Notes: a model not told the origin generated them from the letters alone. Shown: positions 1 through 8,807, counted from the first letter of the stretch. The stretch is DNA of 64,000 bases from Microbispora catharanthi (GCF_006334915.2 NZ_VDMA02000016.1:62001-126000); one strand, 5' to 3'. Program-made: numbers and translations.

Positions 1-154
1 CGGGAGGAGCCAAGGGGCCATGCGGGAACAGGCGAAGCCCCAGGACGTCCTGATGGCGCTCGGCGGCATCAGCTACATGGCCGGCGCCGAGCAGGAACCC
101 GGCCTCGCCACAAGGCTCATCGACCTGCTCCTGCACGGCATCGTGACGAGCTGA
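1..154 (+). CDS. TetR-family regulator, C-terminal end (partial)
   Basis: The frame ending with the TGA at 152-154 is open to the window edge and encodes about 50 residues ending in LATRLIDLLLHGIVTS. The segment DVLMALGGISYMAGAEQE resembles the last helices of the ligand-binding domain of TetR/AcrR repressors of the SbtR-like group. The DNA-binding part lies outside the window, so the target cannot be judged. The gene is convergent with the peptide-transport operon and separated from it by about 70 bases. Assignment rests on a short C-terminus only. Confidence 0.6.
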   Translation, partial: GRSQGAMREQAKPQDVLMALGGISYMAGAEQEPGLATRLIDLLLHGIVTS

Positions 155-224
155 ACGGCACCTGGCCCGCGACGCCGGCGTCGCCGGCGTGGTCCTGGTC
201 GGCGTTATTCGAAAGAACGAAGCA

Positions 225-1226
225 CTAACGGTCGAGGACGTGCAGCGCGCGGGAGCCGGTGCTGAGCAGCTCCGGCCCCTCCTCACCGCACACGACCACG
301 TCGGCCACCCGGGCGCCGAAGAGGTCGGGCAGGTAGATGGCGGGCTCCAGGCAGACGGCCATCCCGGCCTCGAACCTCTCCCCGGCCGCCAGCCAGGGCC
401 CCTCCACCGGGCTCAGCCCGATGCCCCGGCCGGCCCGGGCGGCGGCGTAGTCGCCGTAGCCGCTGCCGTCGATGACCTCGCCGGCGATCGCCGCGGCCTC
501 GGCACACGCCACTCCGGGGCGTACGAGGTCGACGGCGGCCCGCTGCGCGGCGAGAACGACCGAGTACATGGCGTCGAAGTCCTCCGGCGGCTCGGCGACC
601 GCGAAGACCCGGGCGACCTCGGCGCAGTAGCCGTTCCAGCGCCCGCCGACCGAGACGAGCAGCGCGTCACCGGGGTTGATCACCCGCTCGCACGGCTGGT
701 GACGCTCGTCGGCGGAGTGCTCGCCCGCCGCGACGAGCACGGAGGGCGCTCCCTCACAGCCCGTCTCGGCGAGCATCGCCCGCAGCCTGCGGGCCATCGC
801 CAGCTCGGTGGCGCCGAACCACGCCAGCTCGCGGGCCGCGAGCAGCACGGCGTCGGCCGCCGCGGCGGCGTGCCGCATCGCGGTCACCTCGTCGGCCCGC
901 TTGCGCAGGCGGAGCGGCGCGAGCACGGCCGAGGCCAGCACGAGCTCCGCGTCCAGGCGCAGCGCGAACAGCTCGGCGGCGTGCATCTGCGGGTCCACCG
1001 CCACGCGGCGGGCCGTCGGGGGCACGAGGGCCGCCGCCTGCGCGGGGTCGCCGGCCGGGGTGGGCGGCCCGTCGAGCGCCACCACGAGATAGCTCTCGTC
1101 GCCCGCGCCCGACAGCGGGGCCGCTCGCAGGTACCGGAAGTCCGGGGAGGGCCGCAGCACGAGGGCGTCGATGCCGGCCCCGGCCATTCCGGCGCGTACG
1201 TCCTCCAGCATGAGGGGGTCGATCAT
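225..1226 (-). CDS. M24 (aminopeptidase P/creatinase fold) protein, metal ligands largely lost
   Basis: A 333-residue protein with an N-terminal creatinase-like domain (about 1-120) and a C-terminal pita-bread domain (about 125-333). Family members cleave X-Pro peptides using two metals held by Asp, Asp, His, Glu, Glu. Here the expected positions read LLVSVGG (Asp to Ser), GYCAEVARVF (Asp to Glu), AGRGIGLSP (His to Arg), CLEPAIY (Glu kept) and ARVADVV (Glu to Ala). Only one canonical ligand remains, so it is either a metal-independent hydrolase like creatinase or a non-catalytic binding protein. Its ATG overlaps the TGA of the upstream ATPase gene (ATGA), so it is translationally coupled to the peptide transporter. 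Fold is confident; peptidase activity is doubtful. Confidence 0.8.
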   Translation of the reverse strand: MIDPLMLEDVRAGMAGAGIDALVLRPSPDFRYLRAAPLSGAGDESYLVVALDGPPTPAGDPAQAAALVPPTARRVAVDPQMHAAELFALRLDAELVLASAVLAPLRLRKRADEVTAMRHAAAAADAVLLAARELAWFGATELAMARRLRAMLAETGCEGAPSVLVAAGEHSADERHQPCERVINPGDALLVSVGGRWNGYCAEVARVFAVAEPPEDFDAMYSVVLAAQRAAVDLVRPGVACAEAAAIAGEVIDGSGYGDYAAARAGRGIGLSPVEGPWLAAGERFEAGMAVCLEPAIYLPDLFGARVADVVVCGEEGPELLSTGSRALHVLDR

Positions 1227-2185
1227 GACGGGGAGGACGGCTCCGGCTCGTGCAGCCAGCAGGCCACCGGCCCGAACTGCGCCGATCCACCCAAGGGCTC
1301 CCGCTCCCGGCACACGTCCATGACGAACGGGCAGCGGGGGTGGAACCGGCAGCCCGCCGGAGGATCGGCGGGGTCGGGCACGTCCCCGGGCAACTCGGCG
1401 GGCAGCACCCCGGCGCCGTCGGGGGAGGGGATCGCGGCGAGCAGCGCCCGCGTGTACGGGTGCTTGGGGTCGGCCCACACCTCCGCGGTCGGCCCGGTCT
1501 CCACGACCTTGCCGAGGTACATGACCGCGATCCGGTCGGCGATCAGCCGCACGACGGACAGGTCGTGGCTGATGAACAGCAGGCCCGCGCCGGACTCCAC
1601 GGCGAGGTCGCGCATCAGCCGGGCCACCTGAGCCTGGGCGGAGGCGTCCAGGGCGGAGATGGGCTCGTCGCCGATCAGCAGCGACGGCCGGGCGGCGAGC
1701 GCCCGCGCGATGGCGACGCGCTGCCGCTGCCCCCCGGAGAACTCGTGCGGGTATCGGCCGGCGAACGCGCGCGGCAGCCCGACCCGTTCGAGCAGGTCGG
1801 CGGGGCTGGTCGTGGTGTCGCCCGCCGTCCGCAGCCCGTCGGCGATCTGCGCGCCCACGCGGCGGCGGGGGTTCAGCGAGGAGTACGGATCCTGGAACAC
1901 CATCTGCACGCCGGTCAGCGCGGGGTCCCTGCGGCGCAGCCCGAGGGGCGTCACCGGGTGCCCGCCGATGAGGATCCGTCCGGAGGCAGCGCCGTGCAGC
2001 CCGCACACCGCCCGGGCCAGGGTGGACTTGCCGCATCCCGACTCGCCGACTAGGCCGACGACCTCGCCGGCGGCGACGTGCAGGCCGGTCCCGGCCACGG
2101 CCCTCACGACCGGGCGGCCCGGCGTGCGGTGCTCCACGACCAGGTCCTCCACGGACAACAGGGGCCCTGTCAGAGGCATGGTCAT
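1223..2185 (-). CDS. Peptide ABC transporter ATP-binding protein (DppF/OppF type)
   Basis: A 320-residue ATPase that would power oligopeptide or dipeptide uptake at the inner face of the membrane. Visible motifs are Walker A GESGCGKST near residue 53, signature FSGGQRQRVAIARAL, Walker B LLIGDEPISALD and the switch His in LLFISHDLS. The C-terminus carries the oligopeptide-transporter extension with HPYTRALLAAIP and the cysteine cluster CRFHPRCPF typical of the DppF/OppF partner. The ATG at 2185 overlaps the end of the upstream ATPase gene (TGA 2182-2184), and its own stop overlaps the M24 gene start. It should act as a heterodimer with the neighbouring ATPase. Confidence 0.93.
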   Translation of the reverse strand: MTMPLTGPLLSVEDLVVEHRTPGRPVVRAVAGTGLHVAAGEVVGLVGESGCGKSTLARAVCGLHGAASGRILIGGHPVTPLGLRRRDPALTGVQMVFQDPYSSLNPRRRVGAQIADGLRTAGDTTTSPADLLERVGLPRAFAGRYPHEFSGGQRQRVAIARALAARPSLLIGDEPISALDASAQAQVARLMRDLAVESGAGLLFISHDLSVVRLIADRIAVMYLGKVVETGPTAEVWADPKHPYTRALLAAIPSPDGAGVLPAELPGDVPDPADPPAGCRFHPRCPFVMDVCREREPLGGSAQFGPVACWLHEPEPSSPS

Positions 2186-2985
2186 GGCGAGTTCTCCCCA
2201 GGAGGCACGGGCAGGGCGTCGAGCAGCGAGCGGGTGTAGGGGTGGCGCGGCTCGCGCAGCACCTGGCCGCGCGGGCCGGTCTCCACGACCAGCCCGTCCT
2301 TCATCACGCTCACCTCGTCGGCGACCGCCGACATCACGCCGAGGTCGTGGGTGACGAGGAGGACGGCGAGGCCGAGGTCGTCGCACAGGCCGCGCAGCAG
2401 GCGGAGGATCCCGGCCTGCACGGTCACGTCGAGCGCGGTCGTCGGCTCGTCGGCGATGAGCACCTCGGGCTCGCAGGCCAGCGCGACGGCGATGGCGATC
2501 CGCTGCCGCATGCCGCCGGAGAACTGGTGCGGGTAGCGCTTCAGCGCCTCCTCAGGACCCGGGATGCGCACCTTGGCGAGCAGGCCTGCGGCCCGCTCGC
2601 GCGCTTCCTTCCTGCCGATGCCGAGGTGGTGGCGCATGTGCTCGGTGAGCTGCCGCTCGACCGTCAGCATCGGGTGCAGGCTGGTCGCCGGGTCCTGGAA
2701 GACCATGGCGATCTTTGCGCCGCGCACCTCGTTGAGCTCACGGGCGGGCATCTCCAGCAGGTCACGGCCGCCGAAGGCGATCCGTCCCGACGCGCGGGAG
2801 CCGTGGGGGAGCAGGCCGAGCACGGCGAGACCGGTCATGGTCTTGCCCGAGCCGCTCTCGCCGGCGAGGCCGTGCACACGGCCCGCCTCAAGGGTCAGGT
2901 CGACGCCGTGCAGGACGTCGTGGCCGCCGATCGACATCCGCAGCCTCTCGATCGTCAACGCCGCCGTCTTCTGTGCGGCCGTCAC
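2182..2985 (-). CDS. Peptide ABC transporter ATP-binding protein (DppD/OppD type)
   Basis: A 267-residue ATPase, second of the pair in this operon. Walker A is GESGSGKT (about residue 40), signature [15 protein letters not shown], Walker [14 protein letters not shown]-loop LLVTHDLG. It ends soon after [12 protein letters not shown] and lacks the cysteine-rich tail seen in its partner, so it is shorter than many DppD proteins. The GTG start at 2985 overlaps the TGA of the permease gene (GTGA), which fixes the start and indicates coupled translation. It probably forms the ATPase heterodimer under the two permeases. Confidence 0.92.
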   Translation of the reverse strand: MTAAQKTAALTIERLRMSIGGHDVLHGVDLTLEAGRVHGLAGESGSGKTMTGLAVLGLLPHGSRASGRIAFGGRDLLEMPARELNEVRGAKIAMVFQDPATSLHPMLTVERQLTEHMRHHLGIGRKEARERAAGLLAKVRIPGPEEALKRYPHQFSGGMRQRIAIAVALACEPEVLIADEPTTALDVTVQAGILRLLRGLCDDLGLAVLLVTHDLGVMSAVADEVSVMKDGLVVETGPRGQVLREPRHPYTRSLLDALPVPPGENSP

Positions 2986-3857
2986 AGCGCACGCTCCTTG
3001 ATCGCCCCGGCGGTACGCGGGTCGAGCGCGTCGCGCAGCGTGTCGCCGAGGAAGTTGAACGCGAGGACGACCGTCAGGATGGCCAGCCCGGGGAACGTCG
3101 CGACCCACCAGCTGTCGAAGACGTCCACGCCGGCGGCGACCATCGCGCCCCACTCGGGCGACGGCGGCTTCGCGCCGAGCCCGAGGAACGACAGGCCCGA
3201 CAGCAGCAGCAGCGCGGTGCCGATGTCGAGGGTGGCGAGCACCAGGACGGGTCCGGTGACGTTCGGCAGCACGTCCACCCGCAGCGACCGCCAGGCGGAA
3301 AAGCCCAGCAGCCGGCCGCTCAGCACGAACTCCCGCGCCCGTACGCCGAGCACGAGGCCGCGGGTCACCCGGGCGTAGGCCGGCCAGGCGACGACGAGCA
3401 CGGCGAGCACCGCGTTGCCGAGGCTCGCGCCGAGGGCGGCGGCGACGACCATCGCGAGGATGACGGTGGGGAAGGCGAACACGAGGTCGGCCAGGCGCAT
3501 GATCGTCTCGTCCACCCACCGGCCGAAATACCCGGCGCAGGCGCCGAGCAGGCCGCCGACCGCCACCGACAGCGCCACGAGCAGCAGCGTGAGCGGGATG
3601 GACACCCGCGCGCCGTACATGATCCGGCTGAGGATGTCGCGGCCGAGCTGGTCGGTGCCGAGCCAGTGGCCCGGGCCGGGCGGCGCGAGCCGGGGCAGCT
3701 CCTGCGCCAGCGGGTCGTGCGGCGCGAGCACCGGCGCGGCCAGCGCGACCACGATCCAGGCCAGCGCGACGACGGTGCCGACGACCGCCAGCGGCCGCCG
3801 CCACGCCTGCGGGAGCCGGCTCACGCGGCTGCGCGCGAACAGGCCGGCGCGCTTCAT
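2982..3857 (-). CDS. Peptide ABC transporter permease (DppC/OppC type)
   Basis: A 291-residue membrane protein with an N-terminal cytoplasmic stretch, a first membrane helix near residues 23-45, the OppC_N-type segment ending in LGTDQLGRDILSRIMYGAR, and the binding-protein-dependent transport domain with five further helices. The sequence following the EAA-type loop (RARE..LSGRLLGFSAWRSL) would contact the ATPase. It pairs with the upstream permease to form the channel. Start ATG 3857 overlaps the stop of that gene (ATGA), and its own stop overlaps the next GTG start. Confidence 0.93.
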   Translation of the reverse strand: MKRAGLFARSRVSRLPQAWRRPLAVVGTVVALAWIVVALAAPVLAPHDPLAQELPRLAPPGPGHWLGTDQLGRDILSRIMYGARVSIPLTLLLVALSVAVGGLLGACAGYFGRWVDETIMRLADLVFAFPTVILAMVVAAALGASLGNAVLAVLVVAWPAYARVTRGLVLGVRAREFVLSGRLLGFSAWRSLRVDVLPNVTGPVLVLATLDIGTALLLLSGLSFLGLGAKPPSPEWGAMVAAGVDVFDSWWVATFPGLAILTVVLAFNFLGDTLRDALDPRTAGAIKERAL

Positions 3858-4879
3858 GAGACCCTCACCCTCGGGTCGATGACGCCGTACAGCACGTCGA
3901 CGACCAGGTTGATGACGAGGTAGACCACGCCCACCACGAGACCGACGCCCATGACGGCGGGCAGGTCGAGGGTGGTGGCGCTCCTGTAGGCGTACTGGCC
4001 GACCCCCGGCCACGCGAAGACGGCCTCCACCAGCACGGTGCCGGACAGCAGGCTGCCGAACGCCAGGCCGGCGACGGTGATGACGGGCACAAGCGCCGGG
4101 CGCAGGACATACCGGAACAGCACCACGCGGCCGGGCAGGCCCTTGGCGCGGGCGGAGCGTACGTAGTCCTGCCCGAGCACCTCCAGCACCGCCGAGCGGG
4201 TGAACCGCGTCAGCAGGCCGATCGTGTAGAGGGCCAGCACGAGCGCCGGCGCGGCCAGGTGGCCGGCGGCCGAGGAGAGCACGTCCCAGCGTCCCGACAG
4301 CAGGGCGTCGACCGTGTAGAGGCCGGTGACCTGCGGCGGCGGGGTCATCCCGGGATCGATGCGGCCACTGCCCGGGGTGATCTGCAGCCGGAAGAAGAAC
4401 ACGTAGAACGCCACCAGCGCGAGCCAGAACGTCGGCACCGAGATCCCGACCAGGCTCAGCACCCGCAGCACGTGGTCGGAGAGCCTGTCCCGGCGCAGCG
4501 CCGCGACCACCCCGAATCCGACGCCGAGGACCAGCGAGACGAGGATGGCGGCCCCGGCCAGCTCCAGCGTGGCCGGCACGGACTCGGCGAGGTCGTCCAG
4601 CACCGGGCGGTGGCTCTGCTGGCTCGTCCCGAGGTCGCCGTGCAGCAGCCCTTCGAGGTGCATCAGGTATTGCTGCGGCAGCGGCCGGTCGAGGCCGTGG
4701 TCGGCGCGCCACTGGGCCACGATCGCCGGGTCGCCGAGCGCGCGCTGGCCGAGGTTGGCCGCCACCGGGTCGCCCGGCACCAGGTTGGTCAGCACGAAGG
4801 TGACCAGCGTGATCCCCACCGCCAGCAGCAGCGCCGTGACGATCCGCCGCACCAGGAACCGGGCGAGCGGGCTGCGCAC
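3854..4879 (-). CDS. Peptide ABC transporter permease (DppB/OppB type)
   Basis: A permease of about 341 residues with six predicted membrane helices. It shows the DppB pattern FLVRRIVTALLLAVG at the N-terminus, FVLTNLVPGDPV, an EAA loop DYVRSARAKGLPGRVVL and the closing VYLVINLVVDVLYGVIDPR. I chose GTG at 4879, preceded by a GGGGAA stretch and lying 22 bases after the stop of the binding-protein gene. An in-frame ATG at 4927 would add 16 residues (MSPTSAPSRRRTGNRA) and overlap the previous gene. Function is secure from family and operon context; the exact start is not. Confidence 0.9.
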   Translation of the reverse strand: MRSPLARFLVRRIVTALLLAVGITLVTFVLTNLVPGDPVAANLGQRALGDPAIVAQWRADHGLDRPLPQQYLMHLEGLLHGDLGTSQQSHRPVLDDLAESVPATLELAGAAILVSLVLGVGFGVVAALRRDRLSDHVLRVLSLVGISVPTFWLALVAFYVFFFRLQITPGSGRIDPGMTPPPQVTGLYTVDALLSGRWDVLSSAAGHLAAPALVLALYTIGLLTRFTRSAVLEVLGQDYVRSARAKGLPGRVVLFRYVLRPALVPVITVAGLAFGSLLSGTVLVEAVFAWPGVGQYAYRSATTLDLPAVMGVGLVVGVVYLVINLVVDVLYGVIDPRVRVS

Positions 4880-4901
4880 CGCCCGGTTCCCCGTACGGCG
4901 T

Positions 4902-6497
4902 CTACTTGGCGCCGAGGTCGGCGACATTGATCGTCCACACGGGGTGGTACTCCACGCCGGTGACGGACGCCGCCGTCACGATGTTCTGGCCCGGCTGGAT
5001 CAGCGGCATGAACGGACCGGTCGCGTTGAGCTTCTGCTGGAAGTCGGTGTACGCCTGCTTGCGGTCGTCGTCGGTCACCGCGGCGCCGGCCTTGTCGGCC
5101 GCGGCCTCGACGTCCTTGTCCGCGCCCGCCTTCCATCCGGCCCGCAGGCCGACCAGCTTGCCCGGGGCGAACGACAGGTAGTTGCTGGGGTCGGGGAAGT
5201 CGGGGCCCCAGTACCACAGGCCCAGCTCCTCCTTGCCGTTGCGGTAGTTGTCCAGCGCGGTGGTGACCGGAGCGGGCGTCAGCTCGACCGTGATGCCGAC
5301 CTCCTTGAGGTTGGCCTGGATGCGCTCGGCCAGCGGCTGGAACGACAGGCCGTTCACGGTCAGCTCGCTGGGGTACTCGAGCTTGACCGTGGGAGCGGTC
5401 ACGCCGCTCTGCGCCAGCGCCGCCTTGGCGCCCTCGACGTCGCGCTTGGCCGCCTGGTCGGCCGGGAGCGCGCCGAGGAACATCGACGGGATGATGCCCG
5501 ACGCCTGGGTCGAGCCCTCGCCGGCCAGCTCAAGCAGGCCCTGGTAGTCGATGCCCTTGCGCACGGCTTCGACGAACTTGGGGTTGGAGGTGACCTTGCT
5601 GACGCCCGAGTCCTGGTTGGCGAGCAGGAAGAACACGTACGCCGAGGCGGTCCGCTTGACCTGCAGGCCGCCGGAGATGCCGGCCACCTGGTCACCGGAC
5701 AGGTTCAGCGCCACCTGGCTGTCGCCGCGCTGCACGTTGAGCTTCTGCGTGGCCGACTCGACGTTGCGGATGACCACCTTGTCGTAGTACGGCTTCTTCG
5801 CGCCCCAGTACTGCGCGTTGGCCTTCAGCACGACCTGGCTGCTCACGTTGAAGGACTCGATCGTGTACGGCCCGGAGCCCGCCGAAGCGGAGTTCAGGTA
5901 CTGCTCGGCCTTGTCGTTCGGGTCGTTCGTCGCGCCGTGCTCCTTGGCCGCCTTCGAGTTGAGGATGCCGAGGGCCGGGTTCGGCAGGATGTACGGAAGC
6001 GCCGGGTTCGGGGTCTTCGACGTCAGCGTGATGGTCGTGTCGTCGGTCTTGGCGATCTCCACGCCGTCGAGCAGGAACGACGGCGTGCCCTTCATGTCGC
6101 GCACGCGGGTGAGGGAGAACACCACGTCGTCGGCCGTCACCGGGGAGCCGTCGGCGAACTTGGCGCCCTGCCGCAGCTTGAGTGTGAGCTCCTTGCCGTC
6201 GGACGACAGTTCGTACGACTCGGCGAGCGACGGCACCGGCTTGGTGACGTCGGAGCCGTCGAACGTGAGAAGCGTGTCGTAGGTCGCCTTGTCGACGATC
6301 AGGCCGGTCGGCTCGTAGGTCCGCCCCGGGTCCGCCGTCTTGAGGTCGAACGAGGTGTCGATCACGAGCGTCTTGCCCGCGGCGCCGCTTGGGGTGCTGC
6401 TGGACGAGCCGCCGCCGGAGCAGGCCGCGAGGGCGAGGGCGCCGGTGAGCACAACCGGGAGCAGGCCGGCCCTCACCTGCCACGAACGGGTCGTCAT
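4902..6497 (-). CDS. Extracellular peptide-binding lipoprotein, SBP family 5
   Basis: A 531-residue solute-binding protein. The N-terminus MTTRSWQVRAGLLP leads into a hydrophobic stretch and the lipobox LALAACSGG, so it is exported and lipid-anchored. The mature part follows the family 5 plan (DTSFDLKTADPGRTYEP, then LAESYELSSDGKELTLKLR, then FADGSPVTADDVVFSL). It is the first gene of the operon and delivers peptides to the permease pair. ATG 6497 has a good ribosome site (GGAGGA, seven bases upstream). It is divergent from an Lrp-type regulator across about 130 bases, which suggests amino acid-responsive control. The exact ligand cannot be read from sequence. Confidence 0.93.
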   Translation of the reverse strand: MTTRSWQVRAGLLPVVLTGALALAACSGGGSSSSTPSGAAGKTLVIDTSFDLKTADPGRTYEPTGLIVDKATYDTLLTFDGSDVTKPVPSLAESYELSSDGKELTLKLRQGAKFADGSPVTADDVVFSLTRVRDMKGTPSFLLDGVEIAKTDDTTITLTSKTPNPALPYILPNPALGILNSKAAKEHGATNDPNDKAEQYLNSASAGSGPYTIESFNVSSQVVLKANAQYWGAKKPYYDKVVIRNVESATQKLNVQRGDSQVALNLSGDQVAGISGGLQVKRTASAYVFFLLANQDSGVSKVTSNPKFVEAVRKGIDYQGLLELAGEGSTQASGIIPSMFLGALPADQAAKRDVEGAKAALAQSGVTAPTVKLEYPSELTVNGLSFQPLAERIQANLKEVGITVELTPAPVTTALDNYRNGKEELGLWYWGPDFPDPSNYLSFAPGKLVGLRAGWKAGADKDVEAAADKAGAAVTDDDRKQAYTDFQQKLNATGPFMPLIQPGQNIVTAASVTGVEYHPVWTINVADLGAK

Positions 6498-6534
6498 TAT
6501 GTGTCCTCCGAAAACAGGCCAACTCGTGGCCGTA

Positions 6535-6559
6535 TGGACGTTTGGTCGCCGATCGTCCA
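6535..6559. promoter_or_regulatory. Palindromic candidate operator between peptide operon and Lrp gene
   Basis: TGGACG at 6535-6540 and its exact reverse complement CGTCCA at 6554-6559, spaced by 13 bases, sit midway between the divergent starts. Further GTCC elements follow at about 6565 and 6577, giving a phased series. Lrp/AsnC proteins bind such dyads in divergent regions, so this is the most likely site for the adjacent regulator. This is inference from position and symmetry. Confidence 0.45.
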
Positions 6560-6627
6560 GGATTGTCCGGCAGAAAGTCCAGCTCGTGCGGCCAAGCCGA
6601 GACGAATCTCCCGTGGAGGAACAACCA

Positions 6628-7290
6628 GTGACCGAAACGTCAAGCAACTCGGGGTCCGGGGGCGGCGCAACTGGACGGATCGGCATCGGCCTGGAGCTGG
6701 ACGCCACCCATCTGAAGATCCTCGAGGTGCTCAGGGACAACGGGCGCGTCTCGGTGTCCGCCCTCGCCGAGCGGGTGGGGATCTCCCGGGCCAACGCCTA
6801 CACGCGCTTCGAGGCGCTGCGCGCCGACGGCGTGATCAGGCGCTTCACCGCCGAGATCGACCACCAGCGCGCCGGCCTCGGCATCGTGGCGCTGATCTTC
6901 GTGACCGTGCGCCAGCAGATGTGGCCGCAGTTCCGCGCCCAGCTCGCGCAGATGCCGGAGGTGGAGTACTGCGCCATCACCACCGGGCAGCACGACGCCA
7001 TGATCCAGGTGAGGATGGCCGACGTGGCCGAGGTGCACGCGATGGTCACAGAGCGCCTGGCCAACATCCCGGCCGTCAAGGCCACCGAGACCGTGTTCAT
7101 CCTCGACGAGGTGCTCAGGCGGCCGTACGTGCTGCCGAGCGACAGGGAGCGGGACCGGGGCCGCGGCGTCCCGCGGCGGCCCGCCCCCTCGGCCTCGTCG
7201 GAGCCCGAACAGGGACAGGGGCTGCCGCTCGGCAAGATGCGCTTCGTCGGCGCGGCCGAGGGCCGCGCCGCGCTGCGCGACGCGACGTAG
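6628..7290 (+). CDS. Lrp/AsnC-family transcriptional regulator
   Basis: A 220-residue regulator. An HTH region (about 28-75, ILEVLRDNGRVSVSALAERV then GISRANAYTRFEALRADGVI) is followed by the RAM/AsnC ligand-binding domain (about 85-165, with MPEVEYCAITTGQHDAMIQV). About 55 extra C-terminal residues, rich in Arg, Pro and Gly, extend past the usual family length. GTG 6628 is chosen because GTGGAGGA lies seven bases upstream. It faces the peptide transport operon and probably senses an amino acid or dipeptide product to control it. Confidence 0.88.
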   Translation: MTETSSNSGSGGGATGRIGIGLELDATHLKILEVLRDNGRVSVSALAERVGISRANAYTRFEALRADGVIRRFTAEIDHQRAGLGIVALIFVTVRQQMWPQFRAQLAQMPEVEYCAITTGQHDAMIQVRMADVAEVHAMVTERLANIPAVKATETVFILDEVLRRPYVLPSDRERDRGRGVPRRPAPSASSEPEQGQGLPLGKMRFVGAAEGRAALRDAT

Positions 7291-7300
7291 AAGGGACGAA

Positions 7301-7651
7301 TCAGGAGACCACTTCGGCGCAGACGCTGACGTGGGTGGCGTCGTCGTCCTCGAACTGGAACTCCTCCACCAGGCGCAGCCGGCCGTCCTCGGCCGTCTCG
7401 ATGCGGCTGGTGCTGCGGCCGCTCGCGCGTTCGCCGGTCTTCAGCAGATGGACGTAGGACAGCTCGATGCGGTCGGCGTCCCGGGTGCCGACGAACCGCC
7501 CGTGGATGACGGTGTCGCCCGTGTAGTGCCCCCAGATGACGCCGCCCGACTCCTCGTACGCGAACTCGGTGGGCGCGTCGGCGTCCACCGCGCTGGCCGT
7601 GGAGCTGATCATGACGAAGCGGCGGCCGTTGAGCAGGTCTGTGTCGTTCAC
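7301..7651 (-). CDS. Small beta-rich protein of the so-called N-acetylglutamate synthase-like family
   Basis: A protein of about 116 residues. The order LNGRRFVMISSTASAV, GVIWGHYTGDTVIHGRFVG, ELSYVHLL, and GRLRLVEEFQFE resembles a short family often labelled 'N-acetylglutamate synthase' in Firmicutes and actinobacteria, but it has no GNAT fold and no evidence for that activity. GTG 7651 is my choice; a TTG at 7687 is possible. It stands alone, convergent with the Lrp gene (10 bases between stops). Function unknown. Confidence 0.7.
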   Translation of the reverse strand: MNDTDLLNGRRFVMISSTASAVDADAPTEFAYEESGGVIWGHYTGDTVIHGRFVGTRDADRIELSYVHLLKTGERASGRSTSRIETAEDGRLRLVEEFQFEDDDATHVSVCAEVVS

Positions 7652-7778
7652 GAGTCCGCATCGTGCCGAACCGAACGAGATTCGCAACCCGCTCTGGACG
7701 TTCCGCTCACCGGACCCCGGCCGGGCGGGTGATCCGTCCAGATCACTCGCCGTGGCCGGGCCCGATCGTGAACAGGTG

Positions 7779-8807
7779 TCAGCGGCCGACGATCTCGGCG
7801 AGGGCGGCGAGCGCCGCGCCCCGGGCGCCGGCCATGTCGAGGTCCTCGACCAGCGTCACCGTGGCCACCCGCCGCTGCTCCTCGCGCAGCAGGGTGTGCT
7901 CGCGGACCTTCTCCAGGAACCACTCGCGGAAGTGCGGGGCCGCCTCGACCACCCCGCCGCCCAGGAAGTACGCGTCCGGGTCGGTGAAGTTGGCCGCGAT
8001 GGTGAACAGCCTGCCGATGGCCATGGCCTGCTGCTCGAAGACCTTGAGCGCGAGCGGGTCGCCGTTCTCGGCGTAACCGCGCAGCAGCTTGGCGGCCTTC
8101 CCGGCGGGCTCGACCCCGTGGAGCTCGTGGCCGGGGAAGCGGGTCAGCCAGTAGGGCAGCAGGTTCTTCTCGATGCCGGTCAGCGAGGCGACGCTCTCGG
8201 CGTCGCCGACGAAACCGCAGTTGCACTCGGGCAACGGCTGGCCGTCCTCCAGCAGGCCCTGCAGGGGGATGTGGACGTGCCCGAGCTCGCCGGCCATCCC
8301 GGCGGCGCCCTTCACCACGTGCCCCGACTGGATGACGCCGCCGCCGAGGCCGGTGCCGACGATCGCCGAGACCGACGAGTGCTGCCAGGCGTCCGGCCCG
8401 AAGCGTACGTGGTGGGAGTAGAGGGCCGCGGCGTTGCCGTCGTTGTTGTAGGCGACCGGCAGCCCCAGCCGGGACTCCAGGGCCCCGCGGAAGTCGAAGC
8501 CGAACCAGCCCGGATCGACGAAGTTGGTCGCGCCCTTCGAGGAGATCACGCCGTCGGCGCTGGCCGGGCCTGGGGTGTCCAGGCCCACCGCGCGGACGGT
8601 GGAGCGCGGCGTGCCGGTCAGCTCCAGCACGTTGTCGAGGGCGAGCAGAAGCTGCTCGACCGCGACCTCAGGACCCTCCCGTACGAGGCTGGGGGTCTCG
8701 ACCATCCGGTCCACCAGGAACCGCCCTGAGGCGTCGAGAACGGTCGCGTTGTTGCTTGTGCCGCCGTTGTCGAGCCCGACGACGACCCAGGACCCTGCAT
8801 CTGCCAT
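7779..8807 (-). CDS. ROK-family sugar kinase
   Basis: A 342-residue kinase of the ROK (repressor, ORF, kinase) family, expected to phosphorylate a hexose such as glucose or fructose with ATP in the cytoplasm. Visible are the phosphate loop VGLDNGGTSNN, the catalytic Asp in YNNDGNAAALYSH, and GELGHVHIP preceding the zinc motif. That motif, normally CxCGxxGC, reads CNCGFVGDAES: two cysteines are kept but the last is replaced by Asp, so zinc binding may be altered. There is no N-terminal HTH, so it is a kinase, not a ROK repressor. Start ATG 8807 follows AAAGGACAA. Confidence 0.87.
   Translation of the reverse strand: MADAGSWVVVGLDNGGTSNNATVLDASGRFLVDRMVETPSLVREGPEVAVEQLLLALDNVLELTGTPRSTVRAVGLDTPGPASADGVISSKGATNFVDPGWFGFDFRGALESRLGLPVAYNNDGNAAALYSHHVRFGPDAWQHSSVSAIVGTGLGGGVIQSGHVVKGAAGMAGELGHVHIPLQGLLEDGQPLPECNCGFVGDAESVASLTGIEKNLLPYWLTRFPGHELHGVEPAGKAAKLLRGYAENGDPLALKVFEQQAMAIGRLFTIAANFTDPDAYFLGGGVVEAAPHFREWFLEKVREHTLLREEQRRVATVTLVEDLDMAGARGAALAALAEIVGR

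Noticed and set aside
225..2036. 603-codon frame joining the M24 protein to upstream sequence
   Set aside because: Upstream of ATG 1226 it is an out-of-frame reading of the DppF-type gene; the ATGA overlap sets the true start.
4545..7457. 970-codon open frame on the plus strand across the peptide-transport operon
   Set aside because: It is antisense to the binding-protein, permease and regulator genes, is rich in Arg/His/Gly without domains, and arises from high-GC composition.
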